This document shows positions 42,314 through 46,963 of a DNA stretch of 46,963 nt, in pieces. The position numbers and the translations under genes were made by a program. The DNA lies in NCBI RefSeq assembly GCF_001482305.1, contig NZ_LOHP01000100.1, forward strand, positions 1 through 46,963, given 5' to 3'. The notes under the pieces were generated by a model. It ran no database searches and was not told the origin of the DNA. It was given only the letters and a program-made list of their open reading frames with translations. The number at the start of each line of letters is the position of its first letter. The stretch's first letter is position 1. This stretch comes from Leucobacter sp. G161. GTDB taxonomy: Bacteria > Actinomycetota > Actinomycetes > Actinomycetales > Microbacteriaceae.

Positions 42314-42946
42314 ATGACACAGAACTGCAGTCGACGCGGCCGATCCCGGCTGGCGCTGGCGGCCGGAGGGCTGCTGAGCATCGCGGCACTCACCACGACC
42401 GCGTTTTTTACTGACTTTGTCGATCTCGAGGCGCAGGTCGACGGTACGCGCAACACCTTCGACATCGTCGTCGCCGGCGCCACGGATCCGCACTGGCAGC
42501 CGACCGCGGACGACTGGGTACAGGCCGACGAAGAAGCATTCATCATCGATCTCGGCGAATCGACCGAGCTTCCTCCCGGAGCGACGAAGCACGTCAAGAT
42601 CGCGGTGAAGAACGTGAGCCCGGACCTGAGTGCGGATCTCACGCTCCGGCTTGCGGACCCAGACCCGCAGGGCGATGCCGTCAACCCGGAGACCGGGAGG
42701 TTTCTTGAACTCTTCGACAAGCTCGAGTTCGAACTCTCAGAGCAGGGCGAACCCTTGCTTGCGGTCTCAGGCGGGGCCCCGGCGGACGAACGGCAGTTCA
42801 GCTGGCGTGAGCCACTCGAACCAGACCGGGTGCGCGAGATCATCGTCGCCATCACCCTCCCTGCTGAGACCGACGACCGGTGGCAGCAGGCAAGCACACA
42901 GATTCAATTTGGATTCGAGGCGGTGAACAGTCATGCGGCACCCTGA
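42314..42946 (+). CDS. TasA/camelysin-like SipW-dependent exported protein 2
   Basis: This 210-residue paralogue has the signal RSRLALAAGGLLSIAALTTTA followed by FFTDFVDLEAQ, again the FxD cleavage pattern. The mature chain has an immunoglobulin/jelly-roll rhythm (TKHVKIAVKNVSPDLSADLTLRL) and an acidic, Gln/Glu/Asp-rich surface. A cysteine occurs only at residue 5, in the signal region. GGGGAGAACACC precedes ATG 42314; an upstream in-frame start overlapping the hairpin is rejected. It overlaps the next gene by 14 bases. Confidence 0.78.
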   Translation: MTQNCSRRGRSRLALAAGGLLSIAALTTTAFFTDFVDLEAQVDGTRNTFDIVVAGATDPHWQPTADDWVQADEEAFIIDLGESTELPPGATKHVKIAVKNVSPDLSADLTLRLADPDPQGDAVNPETGRFLELFDKLEFELSEQGEPLLAVSGGAPADERQFSWREPLEPDRVREIIVAITLPAETDDRWQQASTQIQFGFEAVNSHAAP

Positions 42947-43547
42947 CCGGACACGCGGGCCCGGCACGCGCGCAACGGGGTGGGACCGGCTGCGCGTGCT
43001 CATCGCAGGCGGTGTCCTTCTCGGGGCGGGCGCGGCCGTGACCGTAGCGGCCTACCTTGACCAGGCCGCCGTCGAATTCGCCCCCGTTGGGGGCAGCTAC
43101 GACATCGCGTACGTTGACCCCGAGGGTGCCCTCCAGCAGGGCAACCCGACCCCATACGAGATCGACATGACCGACGCCCCACCGATCGCGGAGATCGGCA
43201 CGGGGCAGGCGGAACCCATCGACCTGACGCTGCGCAACGTGGGCGACACCGATACCGGCGTCGTCACGTTCACGCTCCAGTCGCTGCTCACCGGGCAGCC
43301 GGCCGACGACGACGGCGTGGTGCGCGATCCCTTCGACGTGCTCCTCGTGTCGGCGTGGGATCCCGACGGCAACCTCGTCGCAGACACCGTGGATGCCGCA
43401 TCGCTCACGATCGAACTCGACAGCTGGGTCGGCGGAGAGGACCGCTCGGTCAGGCTGCAGTTCGCCTACAAGGCCGACCTCGGCACCCCGTACTACTTCG
43501 GGAAAGACGTCAGGATCGGCTTCATCGCGCAGGGAGTATCAGCATGA
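42933..43547 (+). CDS. TasA/camelysin-like SipW-dependent exported protein 3
   Basis: This is a 204-residue member with signal RLRVLIAGGVLLGAGAAVTVA followed by AYLDQAAVEF (YxD in place of FxD). The mature part contains YDIAYVDPEGALQQGNPTPY, which recurs as FDIAIVDPDGTVQQADP in the fourth member, and EPIDLTLRNVGDTDTGVVTF, so the two are closest relatives. It overlaps genes on both sides (14 and 4 bases). No cysteine. Confidence 0.78.
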   Translation: MRHPDRTRGPGTRATGWDRLRVLIAGGVLLGAGAAVTVAAYLDQAAVEFAPVGGSYDIAYVDPEGALQQGNPTPYEIDMTDAPPIAEIGTGQAEPIDLTLRNVGDTDTGVVTFTLQSLLTGQPADDDGVVRDPFDVLLVSAWDPDGNLVADTVDAASLTIELDSWVGGEDRSVRLQFAYKADLGTPYYFGKDVRIGFIAQGVSA

Positions 43548-44161
43548 CGAACATCGGAACTTGGGCAGTGCTCGGTGCCCTCACGCTGACGCTCGGCACG
43601 GCGGCCGCCCCCGAGCCTCACCCGGCGGCGCACCCAGACGACCTCTACATCATCGATACCCGGGTCGTGCAGGTGGATGCGCCGGCGCCAGGGGAGACCC
43701 GACACTGGTCGGTCACCGTCGCCAGTGCCGAAGACGACGTGCACGACATCTACGTCCGAATGAGCGCAGCCGAGGGGCCGCTGTTCGCCGGCGAGCACCC
43801 GGCGGAGATTGCGGTGAGCGAGCTGGGCGGCGAGCCCGTCTTGCAGGGACCGGGGCGCGAAGTCGTGAGCGACAGCCACATCAAGTTTGCCTCGATCACA
43901 CACGGGTCACCCATCGAGATCGCCGGGCACCTCACGCTGCCACGCGCCGCTGGCAACGAATACCAGGGAGCCTCCGGCACGCTCACCCTCGAGCTCGCCG
44001 CGACGCGCGGCGACCACGACGAAGGCACGGACACCGGCATCGCTGCTACCGGAGCCCGCAGCTGGTGGCTGCTCGGTACCGGCGCCGCCGCAGCAATTGT
44101 GGCGGGTCTCGCCCTCGCGGTACGACGAACCCAGACCAGACGGACGGAGGACATCCCATGA
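43544..44161 (+). CDS. exported protein with C-terminal membrane or LAxTG-like wall anchor
   Basis: This is a 205-residue protein with an ordinary Sec signal (WAVLGALTLTLGTAAA), lacking the FxD pattern of its neighbours. A compact beta-rich domain (TRHWSVTVASAEDDVHDIYVR, then GHLTLPRAAGNEYQGASGTL) is followed by a C-terminus of sorting-signal type: GIAATGARSWW, a hydrophobic span LLGTGAAAAIVAGLALAV and the basic tail RRTQTRR. IAATG resembles the LAxTG motif of class E sortases; no sortase gene is in the window. It could be the cell-envelope base of the assembled structure (inference). Confidence 0.7.
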   Translation: MTNIGTWAVLGALTLTLGTAAAPEPHPAAHPDDLYIIDTRVVQVDAPAPGETRHWSVTVASAEDDVHDIYVRMSAAEGPLFAGEHPAEIAVSELGGEPVLQGPGREVVSDSHIKFASITHGSPIEIAGHLTLPRAAGNEYQGASGTLTLELAATRGDHDEGTDTGIAATGARSWWLLGTGAAAAIVAGLALAVRRTQTRRTEDIP

Positions 44162-45528
44162 CCCACCAGTACCCCCGAACGCGCAGGCTCGCGCGTACCC
44201 TCGGTGGCATCGCCGTGGTCGCGGTGACCGCGCTCGCCGCCGGCGGCCTCGTGCTCGCTGACCCGACTGCGGCAGCCTATCGAGACACCGCGACCGCGGC
44301 CGCAGACACCTACACGGCTCCGTCGTCATACACGGCCGTCTCAACGCAGTTCAGCGAAACCTCGGTTGCCCTCTCGGGCGGCTACGTCTGGATCTGGGGC
44401 TACAAGGCCTACGGCATGAGCGGCAACGGGGTCGAGAATGACCGGGACAGCTCCCCGAAACCCGTCTTCGGCCTGAACAAGGTCGTCAACGTTGTCGGGG
44501 CATCGGACCTCGACGAAAAATACGGCACCTTCGGTGCCCTCACCGAATCAGGCGAAGTCTTTACCTGGGGGTCGAACAAGCTCGGCCGCCTCGGCATCGG
44601 GTCCACGACTGGCAACAAGGACTACCGTTCGACCCCGCAGCGCGTCCAGTTCCCGGGCAACGAGCGCGTGATTGAGCTTGGCTCGATGCGCGCCACCATG
44701 GCGGCAATGACCGAGAGCGGCAAGGTCTATACGTGGGGATCCGGTCAATACGGACAGGCCGGCAACGGGAGCACCTCCGAAAACAAGGGCCCCCACTCTC
44801 CGTATCTCGTGATGGAGAACGCGCACACGATGCATGTTGGCCAGCGCATTACCTGGGTGGTGACGCGCACCAACGACGTGTTCTGGTGGGGGCGCAGCTA
44901 TAAGGGCGAGAACGGCGTCGGAACCGTGGTGAACAACCCGAACCCGGAACGGGTGCGTCCGATGGCGATCCACACGCACGGATGCACTGGCCCAGCGGTG
45001 ACCCGATTCGACCCCTCAGACACCTGCAATATTCAGGCGATCACGTCGAGCCGGCAGGCCGGGGCCATGCTTACCGCGGACGGCACGGTGTACACGTTTG
45101 GCACCACCGATCAGGGACAGATTGGTAGGCCCGCCGGGAACACGACGCAGCAGCGCGAGATTCACCCGATCACCATCGGCGAGCCTGTCGCCCGCGTCTC
45201 CGCGGGGAACTACCACTTCACCGCGCTCACCACGAGTGGAAGCGTCTGGGGGTGGGGCGATAACGCTGACTGGCAAGCGACCGGCAACATCCGACAGGAC
45301 GGCTCCACCGGCCAGGGCACCAAAGATGCCACCGTGCCGTTCCTGCTGCCGCTGCGCGACATCGTCGCGGTCGGTGGGTCCCGAAACACCAGCTACGCGA
45401 CACGGGCCGACTCTGTGCTCATCGGGTGGGGGTCTACCGATAGCGGCGCGATCGCGGGGGCCTCGGGCGGTCGCGCGAGCTTTACGCCGCTTGAGCTGCC
45501 CGGCATTCGCGTCTCAGAGATTTACTAG
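44158..45528 (+). CDS. RCC1-repeat (beta-propeller) exported protein
   Basis: This is a 456-residue protein. The signal RTLGGIAVVAVTALAAGGLVLA is followed by DPTAAAYRDTATAAADTYTA, which matches a SipW-type AxYxDTATA cleavage region. From about residue 55 on there are about six RCC1-like repeats, each with a [VY]xxWG core: YVWIWGYKAYGMSGNG, VFTWGSNKLGRLGIG, VYTWGSGQYGQAGNG, VFWWGRSYKGENGVG, VYTFGTTDQGQIG and VWGWGDNADWQATG. The fold is a seven-bladed-type propeller usually used for binding. It overlaps the preceding gene by four bases (ATGA). Confidence 0.85.
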   Translation: MTHQYPRTRRLARTLGGIAVVAVTALAAGGLVLADPTAAAYRDTATAAADTYTAPSSYTAVSTQFSETSVALSGGYVWIWGYKAYGMSGNGVENDRDSSPKPVFGLNKVVNVVGASDLDEKYGTFGALTESGEVFTWGSNKLGRLGIGSTTGNKDYRSTPQRVQFPGNERVIELGSMRATMAAMTESGKVYTWGSGQYGQAGNGSTSENKGPHSPYLVMENAHTMHVGQRITWVVTRTNDVFWWGRSYKGENGVGTVVNNPNPERVRPMAIHTHGCTGPAVTRFDPSDTCNIQAITSSRQAGAMLTADGTVYTFGTTDQGQIGRPAGNTTQQREIHPITIGEPVARVSAGNYHFTALTTSGSVWGWGDNADWQATGNIRQDGSTGQGTKDATVPFLLPLRDIVAVGGSRNTSYATRADSVLIGWGSTDSGAIAGASGGRASFTPLELPGIRVSEIY

Positions 45529-45542
45529 CAAGGACACACAAC

Positions 45543-46244
45543 ATGAAGTCGTATCGTCGCGCCGAGAAGCAGGGCGCGCACCTGGCAGTCCGTCCACGCA
45601 GGAGCGGGGGCTGGCGCATCGCGCTCGCAAGCGGCGCGCTCCTCAGCGCGGGTGCCCTCGTGACCTGGGCAACCTTCAGCGACGCCGCGCTGCTGAACCT
45701 CGGGGCGAATGGGGAGGGCGTCGGCTCGGCATCGAAGTTCGATATCGCGATCGTCGACCCCGACGGCACCGTGCAGCAGGCCGACCCGAGCGCCGGGCTC
45801 ACCTGGGAGATCGCGCACGCCGCAAGCTTCGTTCCGGGCCGCACGCTGACCACGGAGATCCCGGTGTTTAACAACTCGCTGGCCTACGACGGCGAGCTCA
45901 GCCTCACCGTCGAAGCGATCGGCGACGGCTCGGTCGGTGACTCACCCAACATCATGAAGTTCATGCGGTTCAGCGCGAAAGATCAGGCGTCCGGTGAGGT
46001 CATCTTTGGCGCGCCAGAGGATCCGACGGGCGGGGTCCCGCTTGCGGAGGCCGCTGCACTCGTCGGTGATCTCGCGGCGCGCGGCCAAGCCTCGCTCGAC
46101 GAGGGCGCCCAATATGCGCCTGGAGCCGACGGCTCCGAGCGCACCATCGAACTCCTCATGCACTACGCGGATGTGCCCGAAACCGCGGACTACAACGGCG
46201 GCCAGACCGCGATCCGCGTGCTGTTCGACGCGCAGTCGAAGTAA
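45543..46244 (+). CDS. TasA/camelysin-like SipW-dependent exported protein 4
   Basis: This is a 233-residue member with a long basic n-region, a hydrophobic WRIALASGALLSAGALVTWA and the FxD-type TFSDAALLNLGANGEG junction, nearly the same as AFTDFANLNLGNGTDG in protein 1. The mature part includes FDIAIVDPDGTVQQ, shared with protein 3, and RTLTTEIPVFNNSLAYDGELSLTVE. An AAGGACAC ribosome site precedes the ATG, and the gene for the signal peptidase follows after 20 bases. Confidence 0.8.
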   Translation: MKSYRRAEKQGAHLAVRPRRSGGWRIALASGALLSAGALVTWATFSDAALLNLGANGEGVGSASKFDIAIVDPDGTVQQADPSAGLTWEIAHAASFVPGRTLTTEIPVFNNSLAYDGELSLTVEAIGDGSVGDSPNIMKFMRFSAKDQASGEVIFGAPEDPTGGVPLAEAAALVGDLAARGQASLDEGAQYAPGADGSERTIELLMHYADVPETADYNGGQTAIRVLFDAQSK

Positions 46245-46264
46245 CGCGTCGAAAGGAACACACG

Positions 46265-46759
46265 GTGGCTCGACTCCGCTCACTCATCCTCACACTCGCG
46301 GCGATCATTGGCGCGTTCTGCATTGTCGTCTTCGGCGTCTCGCTTGTATTCGGGCTGAAGCCGCAGATTGTCGTCTCGGGTTCAATGGAGCCGACGATCT
46401 CGACCGGCTCACTGCTCATGGCGAAGGAGGTGTCGGCGGCCGAGATCGAGGTCGGCGACGTTGTTACGCTTGACCGGCCGAACAACGGTGGTCTCGTGAC
46501 GCACCGCGTCACATCGGTGGAACAACAGCACACGAACTGGGAGATCACCATGCGCGGCGACGCGAACGCCGCAGATGATCCGTTCCCATACACGGTGCGC
46601 ACGGCGGGTAAGATCGTCGCGACGATCCCGTGGGTCGGCTATCTCGCCGGGGTGTTCCGCACCCCGTTTGGAATCACCGGCATCGCGGTGTTCGCGGCAG
46701 CGCTGCTGGTGACGTTCCTCTGGCGCCCCGCTGAGCGCTCCGACGACGCGAGCCGCTAG
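46265..46759 (+). CDS. sipW: SipW-like (ER-type) signal peptidase I
   Basis: This 164-residue membrane protease has N-terminal span residues 5-31 and catalytic Ser40 in VSGSMEPTI. His80 in GLVTHRV replaces the lysine of ordinary bacterial enzymes, and the aspartates in MRGDANAADDP (about 99-105) complete an ER/archaeal-type Ser-His-Asp set. A second span lies at about 133-153, near the C-terminus. It starts with GTG after GAAAGGAACAC. As the last gene of the operon it very probably processes the TasA-like and RCC1 proteins encoded just upstream. Confidence 0.9.
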   Translation: MARLRSLILTLAAIIGAFCIVVFGVSLVFGLKPQIVVSGSMEPTISTGSLLMAKEVSAAEIEVGDVVTLDRPNNGGLVTHRVTSVEQQHTNWEITMRGDANAADDPFPYTVRTAGKIVATIPWVGYLAGVFRTPFGITGIAVFAAALLVTFLWRPAERSDDASR

Positions 46760-46963
46760 CCCGTCAGTACCCGATCGAGTACTGCTCGCACCGCGGGTTC
46801 GGCCGCGGCAGCGAGCGCTGGGTCGAGCGCGAGTCGGCTGCGCCGCGCGAGCACGTCTTCGACCGAGCGTGCCCCCTCCGCGAGCACCGCGAATGCGACC
46901 TCGGCCCCGGTGATCCCGGCGCCCGGCGCGACCTCTGGCTGTAGCGCAGGTTCGGCGGCGGCG
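46756..46963 (-). CDS. glpD: glycerol-3-phosphate dehydrogenase, C-terminal end (partial)
   Basis: The last 68 codons of a minus-strand gene enter from the window edge. ITGAEVAFAVLAEGARSVEDVLARRSRLALDP matches the C-terminal helical domain of the FAD-dependent GlpD family (AEVxxAVxxExARTxEDVLxRRTR). The stop overlaps the sipW stop by three bases in the opposite direction. The 5' part and active site lie outside the window, so the call rests on this segment alone. Confidence 0.72.
   Translation of the reverse strand, partial: AAAEPALQPEVAPGAGITGAEVAFAVLAEGARSVEDVLARRSRLALDPALAAAAEPAVRAVLDRVLTG

Noticed and set aside
1..46963. Insertion sequences, prophage genes, tRNA or rRNA genes
   Set aside because: No transposase or integrase motifs, terminal inverted repeats with target duplications, tRNA cloverleaf or rRNA signatures were recognised on either strand by eye; a computed scan could still find small ones.

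Overview
The window is high-GC DNA with densely packed, translationally coupled operons, many lipoprotein signal peptides, CoA-ligase and acyl-CoA genes, and a possible LAxTG-like anchor. It looks like an actinobacterium, probably Microbacteriaceae (Leucobacter-like). That placement is inferred from style and gene content; no rRNA or tRNA gene was seen. Two stretches are visibly poorer in G+C than the rest: the peptide-transporter/CoA-ligase block (about 1.4-9.7 kb) and the block at 13-17.6 kb. A count of the 60 bases from 8161 gives 29 G/C, against 41 for the 60 bases from 37081.

Layout, 0-21 kb: the 3' part of an ABC exporter (1-1188). Then a seven-gene plus-strand unit (1658-9736): a DppABCDF-type importer, a MaoC-like hotdog protein, an acyl-CoA ligase and a TetR regulator. 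A reactive-sulfur module follows (9730-12993): rhodanese lipoprotein, CstB-like persulfide dioxygenase/rhodanese fusion, two tiny paralogous Cys/His proteins and a thioredoxin, divergent from a CstR-like repressor across two perfect 16-bp GC-rich palindromes. Next come a decayed stretch, a DEDDh exonuclease-BRCT gene, a GIY-YIG/Schlafen-type helicase gene overlapping a MazG-like pyrophosphohydrolase gene, and a MarR regulator. The MarR gene is divergent from a polar amino-acid type ABC importer plus aldo/keto reductase (17658-21254), with a perfect palindrome between them.

Layout, 21-41 kb: an acyl-CoA synthetase, a GAF-LuxR regulator and an acyl-CoA dehydrogenase; a RES/Xre toxin-antitoxin pair whose toxin frame lacks a normal end; a PhnCDE-like importer operon that also encodes a Cx5R phosphatase and a TetR regulator; an enoyl-CoA hydratase with two CoA ligases, divergent from an MHS-type transporter; a Pif1-like helicase-BRCT gene followed by a glutamate-racemase-like gene that has lost both catalytic cysteines; and two acyl-CoA thioesterases.

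The last 5 kb (41627-46759) is the most striking locus. Seven tightly linked genes encode three TasA/camelysin-like proteins, a possibly wall-anchored protein, an RCC1-repeat protein with a SipW-type export signal, a fourth TasA-like protein, and an ER-type (Ser-His-Asp) SipW-like signal peptidase. It resembles a self-contained exported matrix or surface-fibre system with its own processing enzyme. Upstream are three direct repeats phased at exactly 21 bp, and a perfect 12-bp hairpin lies just after the first structural gene. The window ends in the 3' end of a glpD-like gene on the minus strand.
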